Of a stretch of DNA of 64,000 bases, positions 23,040-29,857 are shown piece after piece. The translations under genes and the position numbers were made by a program. Origin of the DNA: Candidatus Rokuibacteriota bacterium (GTDB lineage: Bacteria; Methylomirabilota; Methylomirabilia; Rokubacteriales; CSP1-6); NCBI GenBank assembly GCA_016184125.1, contig JACPDG010000040.1, positions 85,656 through 149,655 of the forward strand. Direction: 5' to 3'. How positions within the stretch are numbered: the stretch's first letter is position 1; the number at the start of each line of letters is the position of its first letter. The notes below the pieces were generated by a model. The model did not search any database, was not told where the DNA came from, and was given only the letters and a program-made list of their open reading frames with translations.

Positions 23040-24236
23040 ATGGACTTCACGCTGACCCCGGAACAGGAGGCGCTTCGCGCCGAGGTCCGAGCCTGGCTGA
23101 CGGCGAACATCCCAGATGAATGGGTCAACCAGATCGTGGGTCGGGCAGATGTGCCGCGTGCCGAGGCCTACGACTTCATGCGAGCCTGGCAGCGCAAACT
23201 CTACGACGCCGGCTTCATCGGGCTGACGTGGCCGAAGGAGTACGGCGGGCGCGGCCTCACCTTCATGGAGGAGCTGATCGTCCAGGAGGAGATGGCGCTC
23301 GCCAAGGCGCCGCCGATCCTCAACATCCTGGGCGTCGGCATGGCGGGTCCGACGATCATCGCGTACGGCACCGAGGCCCAGAAGAGCCGGTACGTCTCCA
23401 AGATCCTGTCGTGCGAGGAGATCTGGTGTCAGGGCTACTCCGAGCCGAACGCCGGCTCCGACCTGGCCTCGCTCCAGATGCGCGCGGTGAAGGACGGGGA
23501 GTGCTGGGTCATCTCGGGGCAGAAGGTGTGGACGTCGCTCGCCCACGTCGCCGACCGGATGATGCTGCTGGCGCGCACGGATCCCGATGCGAAGAGGCAC
23601 AAGGGCATCACGTACTTTCTGCTCGACATGCATCTTCCGGGCGTGACCGTGAAGCCGCTCAAGCAGCTGACCGGGGACGCGGAGTTCAACGAGGTCTTCC
23701 TCGACAACGTGCGCGTGCACGAGTCCGAGGTGCTGGGCGGCGTCAACAACGGGTGGGCGGTCGGCCTCACCACGCTCATGTACGAGCGGCTGGCGCTCGG
23801 CTTCGGTCTCCAGGTGCGGCTCAGGATCGCGCTCGACGGCGTCGTCGATCTGGCGCGCCGCATGGAGAAGGACGGGCGGGTGATCACCAAGGACCGGATC
23901 ATGCGCCAGAAGATCGCTCAGCTCTGGATCGAGACCGAGGCGTTGAAATACACTGGCGCGCGCGGGATCACGAAGCTGCTGAAGGGAGAGATGCCGGGAC
24001 CGGAGGCGTCGTCCGGCAAGATGATCTGGGTGGACACGCACCAGCGGATGCAGGAACTCGCCATGGAGATCGAGGGGCCGTACTCGCAGCTCACCCGCGG
24101 CTCGGACTGGGCCGTCGAGGGGGGGCTGTGGCAGTACACGTTCCTGCGGTCTCGCGCGAACTCCGTCGAGGGCGGCACGACCGAGATCCAGAAGAACATC
24201 ATCGGGGAGCGCGTGCTCGGGCTGCCGAAGGACTGA
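23040..24236 (+). CDS. Acyl-CoA dehydrogenase family protein (1)
   Basis: 398 aa FAD-dependent dehydrogenase. N-terminal helical domain (DFTLTPEQEALRAEVRAWL), middle beta domain with CQGYSEPNAGSDLASLQMRA and WVISGQKVWTS, and C-terminal domain with RGSDWAVEGGLWQYTFLRSR and GGTTEIQKNIIGERVLGLP. The catalytic base is not at the usual C-terminal Glu context that can be read with certainty. It is the first gene after the promoter/operator at 22965-23010 and is followed after 10 bp by a second family member, an arrangement typical of heteromeric acyl-CoA dehydrogenases for CoA esters of complex acids. Substrate not determinable. Confidence 0.88.
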   Translation: MDFTLTPEQEALRAEVRAWLTANIPDEWVNQIVGRADVPRAEAYDFMRAWQRKLYDAGFIGLTWPKEYGGRGLTFMEELIVQEEMALAKAPPILNILGVGMAGPTIIAYGTEAQKSRYVSKILSCEEIWCQGYSEPNAGSDLASLQMRAVKDGECWVISGQKVWTSLAHVADRMMLLARTDPDAKRHKGITYFLLDMHLPGVTVKPLKQLTGDAEFNEVFLDNVRVHESEVLGGVNNGWAVGLTTLMYERLALGFGLQVRLRIALDGVVDLARRMEKDGRVITKDRIMRQKIAQLWIETEALKYTGARGITKLLKGEMPGPEASSGKMIWVDTHQRMQELAMEIEGPYSQLTRGSDWAVEGGLWQYTFLRSRANSVEGGTTEIQKNIIGERVLGLPKD

Positions 24237-24246
24237 AGGAGAGGCG

Positions 24247-25386
24247 ATGAACTTCGGGTTCAGCGAGGAGCAGGAGCTGCTGCGTGCGACCGCGCGCAAG
24301 TTCTTCGAGAACGAGTGCCCGTCGACGTTCGTCCGCGCCCGCATGGAAGAGCCGGGAGGCGTGACCGACGAGTTCTGGACGAAGCTCGCCGAGCAGGGCT
24401 GGCTCGGGCTCGTGTACCCGGAGGAGGTCGGCGGCACGGGGCTCGGCTTCGTCGATCTCGTCGTGCTGATGGAGGAGATGGGGCGGGCCTCGATGCCCGG
24501 TCCGTTCTTCTCGACGGTGCTGCTCGGAGGCCTCACGATCCTCGAGGCGGGCTCGACGGCGCAGAGGAAGGAGTGGCTCGCCCGTATCGCCTCCGGTCAG
24601 GCGAAGGTCGCCCTCGCGCTCACGGAGCCGAGTGCGCGCTGGGACGCGGCCGGCGTCACCGCCACCGCGCGCGAGGAAGGCGGCGGATTCGTCCTCTCGG
24701 GCACGAAGCTGTTCGTGCTCGATGCACACATCGCGGAGGCGATCGTCGTCGCGATGCGCACGCGCGAGAGCGGCCGGCCGGAAGACGGCGTGAGCCTGTT
24801 CCTCGTGCCGCGCGACGCGCGGGGGCTCGAGGCGCGGCTGCTGCCGACGATGGATCAGACGCGCAAGCTCTGCGAGGTGAAGCTCGGCGACGTGCGGGTC
24901 GGCAAGGACGCGCTCGTCGGCACGAAGGACGGCGCGTGGCCGGCGATCGACCGGGTGATCCAGCGCGCCACCGTCGCGCTCTGCGCCGAGATGTGCGGCG
25001 GGGCCCAGAAGGTCCTCGACATGACGACCGACTACGCGAAGATCCGCATCGCCTTCGGCCGCCCGATCGGCGCCTACCAGGGGGTCAAGCACAAGGCGGC
25101 CGACATGCTCGTCGAGGTCGAGAACGCCAAGTCGCTGACGTACTATGCGGCGTGGGCGGTCGACGAGAACTCACCCGAGGCCCCGCTGGCCGTCTCGATG
25201 GCCAAGGCGTACGTGTCCGACGCGTTCCGGCGGGCCGCGGGCAACGGCATCCAGCTCCACGGCGGGATCGGCTTCACCTGGGAGCACGACCTGCACCTCT
25301 ACTTCAAGCGCGCGAAGGGCTCGGAGTTCACGTTCGGTGACGCCACGTACCACCGGGAGCGTGTCGCGCAGCTCATCTCTTTGTAA
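24247..25386 (+). CDS. Acyl-CoA dehydrogenase family protein (2)
   Basis: 379 aa, same fold as its upstream neighbour but diverged: N-terminal GFSEEQELLRATARKFFENE, middle LALTEPSARWDAAGVTATAR with FVLSGTKLFVLDA, and C-terminal FGRPIGAYQGVKHKAADMLVE and GIQLHGGIGFTWEHDLHLYFKR. The HGGIGFTWE segment is typical of the partner subunits of two-gene dehydrogenases. GGAGAGG precedes the ATG. The stop codon is directly followed by a family R pair. Confidence 0.88.
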   Translation: MNFGFSEEQELLRATARKFFENECPSTFVRARMEEPGGVTDEFWTKLAEQGWLGLVYPEEVGGTGLGFVDLVVLMEEMGRASMPGPFFSTVLLGGLTILEAGSTAQRKEWLARIASGQAKVALALTEPSARWDAAGVTATAREEGGGFVLSGTKLFVLDAHIAEAIVVAMRTRESGRPEDGVSLFLVPRDARGLEARLLPTMDQTRKLCEVKLGDVRVGKDALVGTKDGAWPAIDRVIQRATVALCAEMCGGAQKVLDMTTDYAKIRIAFGRPIGAYQGVKHKAADMLVEVENAKSLTYYAAWAVDENSPEAPLAVSMAKAYVSDAFRRAAGNGIQLHGGIGFTWEHDLHLYFKRAKGSEFTFGDATYHRERVAQLISL

Positions 25387-25556
25387 TGGGGGGCCTCGAA
25401 GGGCCCCCCATACCCCCCGAATCGCTCGGACACGGCCCGGGGGACCCGGGCCGCGCCTCGGGCTCGCGCTCGGCCCGGGGCCTCGGGGGGCCCCCCATAC
25501 CCCCCGAATCGCTCGGACACGGCCCGGGGGACCCGGGCCGCGCCTCGACTTCTCTC
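25386..25556. repeat. Two tandem family R elements (reverse)
   Basis: Two near-identical copies, each with CCCCCCATACCCCCCGAATCG and CACGGCCCGGGGGACCCGGG. The unit is about 85 bp. They read in frame into the following Nudix gene without a stop (MGGLEGPPIPPESLGHGPGD...), and begin on the last base of the preceding stop codon. Confidence 0.9.
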
Positions 25557-25574
25557 GGCTCACCGGGTGATTCC

Positions 25575-26390
25575 GTGAAGGCACCCGTCGAGCCGAGGCC
25601 CGCAGCGTCCGTCGTGCTCGTCAGGGACGCCCCTCGGGGCTCGGCGGAGCCGCTCGAGGTCTACATGATCCGGCGGCAGAAGACGATGCGGTTCCTCGGC
25701 GGCTTCTACGCGTTCCCCGGCGGGAAGGTGGACGAGACGGACGCCTCGCCGGATTCGCTTGGCCGCTGTTACGGGCTCGATGCGGCTCGGGCCGAGGCGA
25801 TCTTTCCGCAGAGCGCCCAACGTCCCGGGCTCGCGTACTGGGTGACGGCGGTGAGGGAGCTCCTCGAAGAGACGGGCGTGCTGCTCGCCTGCGATGCGGC
25901 GGGGAGGCCGTTCGATGCGACGAGCGCGGGCGCGGCCGAGATCGTGGAGGCGGGCCGCGCCGCGCTGGTCTCGGGGAAGGCGTCGTTCCCGGAGCTGCTC
26001 GGCCGGCACGGCTGGTACTGCGACCTGCGGGCGATGCGCTACTTCTCGCACTTCATCACGCCGGAGTCGAGCCCGATCCGTTTCACGGCCCGCTTCTTCC
26101 TCTGCCCCGTGCCGGCAGGCCAGGCGCCGAGGCTCATCACCGAGGAGACGTCCGAGGGCTTCTGGATCCATCCCGGAAAGGGGCATCGGCGGTTCCGCGC
26201 GGGAGAGATGGCGATGGCCGAGCCGGCCGAGTACGCGCTGGCGTACCTCGCCCAGTTCGACTCGCTCGCGGACGTGTGGGCCGCGCACGCCGACGGGCGG
26301 CACAAGCTGCACGGGATCGTCGACAGGATCGAGTTCTGGGCGGAGTTCGACTGGAAAGAAGTCACCTGGCGCCGGCCGCGGCCGGCGTGA
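25575..26390 (+). CDS. Nudix hydrolase, NUDT19/CoA-pyrophosphatase-like
   Basis: 271 aa from GTG 25575. The protein starts PAASVVLVRDA, with FLGGFYAFPGGKVDETD and, after a long insert, VTAVRELLEETGVLL. The Nudix box is split by about 35 residues, as in the eukaryotic NUDT7/NUDT19 group that hydrolyses CoA and acyl-CoA. This fits the adjacent acyl-CoA dehydrogenases (inference). C-terminal half is helical, ending in a basic tail. The frame is open through the two upstream repeats; if translation began at 25386 the protein would carry 63 extra residues. Confidence 0.75.
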   Translation: MKAPVEPRPAASVVLVRDAPRGSAEPLEVYMIRRQKTMRFLGGFYAFPGGKVDETDASPDSLGRCYGLDAARAEAIFPQSAQRPGLAYWVTAVRELLEETGVLLACDAAGRPFDATSAGAAEIVEAGRAALVSGKASFPELLGRHGWYCDLRAMRYFSHFITPESSPIRFTARFFLCPVPAGQAPRLITEETSEGFWIHPGKGHRRFRAGEMAMAEPAEYALAYLAQFDSLADVWAAHADGRHKLHGIVDRIEFWAEFDWKEVTWRRPRPA

Positions 26391-26506
26391 CGTCGCGTCC
26401 GTTCGCACGCCTTCGCATGCGTCGATGTCGGCCGTGCTGTCGTCCCTCGCATGGTGGTTGCTGCGACAATTCCCGGGCTGCTTCGAGCACCGGGGGGGGC
26501 AGTGGC

Positions 26507-27283
26507 ATGCGGACGACGGTGGGAATCTTCGTGACGCGCGCCGCGGCGGAGCACGCCGTCGCGCGAGCCCTGGAGAACGGATTCTCGCAGCACCGGATCA
26601 CGATGCTCTCTCCCGGCACCGCCGGCACCGCCGAATCGTCGATGCCGCGCACGCACGGCGAGCAACCGGGCGTCGGCAAGGCCGTAGGGTTCGTGGTCGG
26701 TGCCGCGGTGGGAATGGCGACCGGATTCCCGCTCGGCGCGGCGATGACGACCTTGCTGGTCCCCAGCGTCGGGCCGGTCATCGCATGGGGACTTCTGGGT
26801 GCCGCGGTCCTCGGCGTCGGCGGCGCGGCGGTCGGGGGCGCCATCGAGACGGCCCTGACCGAAGGCGTGCCGAAGGACGAGGTCTTCGTGTACGAGGACG
26901 CGCTCCGGCAAGGCCGTACCGTCGTCGCCGCCCTCGCGGAGGACGGGGCACAGGCCGACGCTGCGAAGGCGGTGTTCAACGAGGCGGGAGCGGAGAGCAT
27001 CGACGCGGCTCGCGAGCAGTGGTGGGTGGGTCTTCGCAGCGCGGAGCGCGAGCGTTACGTGGTGGCCGGACACGACTTCGAGACCGACGAGCCGGCGTTC
27101 CGGCGCGGCTTCGAGGCGGCGCTGCATGTCGACGTGCGAGGCCGGTCCTATGGCGAGGCGCAGGCGGAGCTTCGCGCGCGCTACCCCGACGCCTACGACG
27201 CTCCGGCGTTCAGACGCGGCTATGACCGCGGCGTCGCGTACCGGCAGAGTCTGGAGGATGTTCGCCGCCGCGAGGCGGCCTGA
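26507..27283 (+). CDS. Glycine-zipper protein, possible stress-related membrane protein
   Basis: 258 aa. An N-terminal ferredoxin-like alpha/beta segment (MRTTVGIFVTRAAAEHAVARAL) resembles heat-induced YflT-type domains. A long Gly/Ala-rich hydrophobic stretch follows (about 55-120: GVGKAVGFVVGAAVGMATGFPLG and GLLGAAVLGVGGAAVGGAI), of the glycine-zipper kind. The C-terminus repeats an E-x-R-Y-x-A-G-H-D-F-E/YP-DAYDAPAFRRGYDRG motif. No family assigned with certainty. It is not tightly linked to either neighbour. Confidence 0.55.
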   Translation: MRTTVGIFVTRAAAEHAVARALENGFSQHRITMLSPGTAGTAESSMPRTHGEQPGVGKAVGFVVGAAVGMATGFPLGAAMTTLLVPSVGPVIAWGLLGAAVLGVGGAAVGGAIETALTEGVPKDEVFVYEDALRQGRTVVAALAEDGAQADAAKAVFNEAGAESIDAAREQWWVGLRSAERERYVVAGHDFETDEPAFRRGFEAALHVDVRGRSYGEAQAELRARYPDAYDAPAFRRGYDRGVAYRQSLEDVRRREAA

Positions 27284-27290
27284 TCCGACC

Positions 27291-27425
27291 TCATGATGGG
27301 GGGCCCCGAAATGACCCCCCAAACCCCCCAGCTCGCAAGCGCCGCGGGGCACCCGCGGCGCTGCTCGGGAAAGCCACTCGGCGGCGGGGCCCCGACAGGG
27401 CCCCCCAAACCCCCTCGTCTCGGGA
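27291..27425. repeat. Family R elements (reverse), one full and one partial
   Basis: First copy: CATGATGGGGGGCCCCGAAA with a GCCGCGGGGCACCCGCGGCG hairpin. Second, partial: GGCGGCGGGGCCCCGACAGG with CCCCCCAAACCCCC. They lie just after the glycine-zipper gene. The following 27440-27480 stretch is unusually AT-rich (CATAAAAATAGGG) and probably holds the padR promoter. Confidence 0.8.
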
Positions 27426-27488
27426 AGCCCTCGATAGCCTCATAAAAATAGGGAATCGGCTTCATTGTCTCGGGTGGTCAGCGGCCTT

Positions 27489-27510
27489 CATATTCCGGGA
27501 CAGGAATATG
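27489..27510. promoter_or_regulatory. Perfect palindrome over the padR start codon
   Basis: CATATTCC (27489-27496), six-base spacer, GGAATATG (27503-27510). The last three bases are the ATG of the padR gene. An AT-rich dyad at this place in a GC-rich genome is the expected operator for autorepression by the PadR-family protein it precedes. Confidence 0.65.
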
Positions 27511-28365
27511 CCGCCTGCGACCGGAACCAATACCCTGCGGTATGCGCTGCTTGGCCTGCTGTCCCGACGGCGGCTGAGCGGCTGGGAGATCTTGAAGCGG
27601 TTCAGCCGCTCCATCGTCTTCTTCTGGCACGCCAAACGGAGCCAGATCTACGCGGAGCTCAGGCGCATGGAGCGCCTCGGTCTCGTCAGCTCTCGGCTCG
27701 AGATCAGGGGCGGGGGTCCGAACCCGCGCCACTACGCGATCGCCGACGCCGGTCGTGCGGCGCTCGACGAGTGGCTCGACCGGCCCACGCCGGCCGCCCC
27801 CGTCAAAGACGAGATGCTGCTGCGCACGTTCTTCTCGGAGCGGCTCGAGCCGGATCGAGTGCGGAAGTACCTCGAGGAGCACGGCGAGGAGCACCGTCGC
27901 GTGCTCGAGAAGTTCGACGCGATCCGGGCCAGGCTCGAGGAGCGCTACGGGCCTGTCGAAACGACGACCGACCGCGGCCTCTTCTTCGGCTACCTCGTCC
28001 TGGAGCAGGGAATCCGCCTGGAGCGGATGTCGATGGAGTGGTGCCGGTGGGCCGCCGCGATCGTCGAGCGCCGGCGCGATCTCCCGATCACGACGACGCC
28101 CGACGCCGACTTCATCATGACCTCCGTCGAGGGACGACACGGCAACCCGAGATGCGGCAGAGCCACCCGAGACGGCGGCGGAGCCGTCGGAGATGGCGCC
28201 GAATCCGTCGCGGAAGCGGCAGAGCCGCAGGGGGGCGGCACAGAGCGGCATGAGCCTGTCCATGGAGAACGGGATCCACTACCACCTGCCGGAGACGGTC
28301 AGCGAAGCCGTCGGTCTTCTCGCCCGGCACGGCGCCGCCGCGCGCGCGCTCGCGGGCGGCACTGA
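27508..28365 (+). CDS. PadR-family transcriptional regulator with long basic tail
   Basis: 285 aa. An N-terminal winged helix (LRYALLGLLSRRRLSGWEILKRF ... QIYAELRRMERLGLV, then the GGPNPRHYAIADAG wing) is followed by a Vir-C helical dimerisation domain to about 195. PadR proteins usually repress phenolic-acid or multidrug genes, and this one precedes an aromatic-CoA gene set. The last 80 residues are Gly/Arg/Pro-rich, low in complexity, and overlap the next gene by 116 bp. That tail may result from a lost stop codon or frameshift rather than function. Confidence 0.75.
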   Translation: MPPATGTNTLRYALLGLLSRRRLSGWEILKRFSRSIVFFWHAKRSQIYAELRRMERLGLVSSRLEIRGGGPNPRHYAIADAGRAALDEWLDRPTPAAPVKDEMLLRTFFSERLEPDRVRKYLEEHGEEHRRVLEKFDAIRARLEERYGPVETTTDRGLFFGYLVLEQGIRLERMSMEWCRWAAAIVERRRDLPITTTPDADFIMTSVEGRHGNPRCGRATRDGGGAVGDGAESVAEAAEPQGGGTERHEPVHGERDPLPPAGDGQRSRRSSRPARRRRARARGRH

Positions 28366-29263
28366 CCTCGTCCCGGCGCTCAAGCTCGGGATCCTCGGTG
28401 CGCGGCACCTCGTCAGCCTCCGGCGCGTGCCGGGGCTCCGCGACATCGCGCTCGACGGCGACCGCGATGTCGTCATCGGCGCCCTCGCGACGCTGAGGGC
28501 CGTTGCGACATCGCCGCTCGTCGAGCATGCGTGCGCGGCGCTCGCCGAGGCCGCCGGGCGGACGGGCTCGCCGCTGCTGCGCAATCGCGGCACGCTCGGC
28601 GGCAACGTCTGTCTCGACACGCGCTGCTGGTACTTCAACCAGAGCGAGGCGTGGCGCGCGAGCCGCGATCGGTGCCAGAAGGCCGGCGGCGCGCGGTGTC
28701 ACGTCAACGAGCGGGAGAACCGCTGCGTGGCGCTCTTCTCGGCCGACACCCCGGCGGCCCTCATGGTCGCGGGCGCGCGCGTCGAGCTCGCCGGTCCGAG
28801 CGGCATGCGCTGGATCGGCATCGAAGCGCTCTATTCCGGCGAGGGGCGTGCGCCCCTCGCCCTGGCGCCCGGCGAGATCGTCACGCGGATCCGGATCCCG
28901 AAACCGCTCGCCGGCTGGCGCACCGCCTACGTCAAGCACGCGGTCCGGGAATCGATCGACTTCCCGATCCTCGGTGTGGCGGCCGGCGTCGAGCTCGCGC
29001 CTGACGGAACGATTCACGCTGCGCGCGTCGCCGTCACCGGCGCACGGTCGGCCCCCGTCCGGCTCCCCGAGGTCGAGAACGCCGTCGGAGGACGCCGCCT
29101 CGCCGACGTCGGGGACGGCGATCTGGCCCGCATCGCAACCCGCGCGCTCGGGCCGCTCTTCCTCTCCGACGCGGTCCCGCACAAGCGATTGCTGGCCGGC
29201 CTCATGACGGTCGACGCGCTCGCGCGCGCGGCTGGCGAGGACAGCGGACGGAGGCGCTCGTGA
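28250..29263 (+). CDS. hcrB: Molybdenum hydroxylase FAD subunit with extra [4Fe-4S] loop (4-hydroxybenzoyl-CoA reductase beta type)
   Basis: 337 aa FAD-binding subunit of the xanthine oxidase family. FAD motifs ARALAGGTDLVPALK and NRGTLGGNVCLDTR are visible. After it comes an insertion (about 125-165) with cysteines in CLDTRCWYF, DRCQKAGGARCHV and NRCVALF. This Cys-rich loop is the mark of the beta subunit of 4-hydroxybenzoyl-CoA reductase, where it binds a [4Fe-4S] cluster and reverses electron flow for reductive dehydroxylation. ATG 28250 is chosen, as it lies next to the conserved N-terminus; it overlaps padR. GTGA junction with hcrC. Confidence 0.82.
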   Translation: MSLSMENGIHYHLPETVSEAVGLLARHGAAARALAGGTDLVPALKLGILGARHLVSLRRVPGLRDIALDGDRDVVIGALATLRAVATSPLVEHACAALAEAAGRTGSPLLRNRGTLGGNVCLDTRCWYFNQSEAWRASRDRCQKAGGARCHVNERENRCVALFSADTPAALMVAGARVELAGPSGMRWIGIEALYSGEGRAPLALAPGEIVTRIRIPKPLAGWRTAYVKHAVRESIDFPILGVAAGVELAPDGTIHAARVAVTGARSAPVRLPEVENAVGGRRLADVGDGDLARIATRALGPLFLSDAVPHKRLLAGLMTVDALARAAGEDSGRRRS

Positions 29264-29745
29264 AGCGACTCATCCAGCTCACCGTGAACGGGCAGGCGCA
29301 CGACCTCGTCGTCACGCCCGTGGGGACGCTGCTCGACGTGCTGCGTGACGACCTCGGCCTCACCGGCGCGAAGCGCGGGTGCGATCTGGGCGCGTGCGGC
29401 GCGTGCACCGTCATCCTGGACGGCCGCCCCGTCAACTCGTGCCTGACGCTCGCGGTGGAGGCAGACGGCTCGGACGTCGCAACCATCGAGGGCGTGGCGG
29501 CGCCGGGACGCCTCCATCCCGTGCAGGAGGCGTTCGCCGTGCATGGCGCCGTCCAGTGCGGCTTCTGCACCCCGGGCATGGTGCTCGTCACGAAATCACT
29601 GCTCGACGAGTGCCCGGAGCCCGAGGACCGGCAGATCCGGGAGGCGTTGTCCGGGAACCTCTGTCGCTGCACCGGGTACGTGAAGGTGCTCGATGCGGTC
29701 CGCGCCGCGGCGCGCCGGCTCAGGGCCCGTGAAGGAGTCCGGTGA
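29260..29745 (+). CDS. hcrC: Molybdenum hydroxylase [2Fe-2S] subunit
   Basis: 161 aa small subunit with two [2Fe-2S] clusters. The plant-ferredoxin motif CDLGACGACTVILDG with a distal NSC, and the second cluster CGFCTPGM ... NLCRCTGYVKV, are complete. It relays electrons between the FAD/[4Fe-4S] subunit and the molybdenum subunit. GTG start overlaps the hcrB stop by 4 bp. A family R element separates it from the large subunit gene. Confidence 0.88.
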   Translation: MKRLIQLTVNGQAHDLVVTPVGTLLDVLRDDLGLTGAKRGCDLGACGACTVILDGRPVNSCLTLAVEADGSDVATIEGVAAPGRLHPVQEAFAVHGAVQCGFCTPGMVLVTKSLLDECPEPEDRQIREALSGNLCRCTGYVKVLDAVRAAARRLRAREGVR

Positions 29746-29746
29746 T

Positions 29747-29843
29747 CGCCACCGCTTTGCCGATGGTCGAGCCACGCCCCGGGTCCTCCGGGGCGTGTGC
29801 GAGCGTGGGGGGCATGGGGGGCATCGATAGTCCCCCCATGATG
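29747..29843. repeat. Family R element (forward) within Mo-hydroxylase operon
   Basis: Copy with GCCCCGGGTCCTCCGGGGC, G runs, ATCGATAGT and CCCCCCATGATG, inserted between the small and large subunit genes of one enzyme. The next gene has its own GGAGGAG ribosome site just after the element, so its start is not altered. Confidence 0.88.
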
Positions 29844-29857
29844 TAGGAGGAGCGGGC

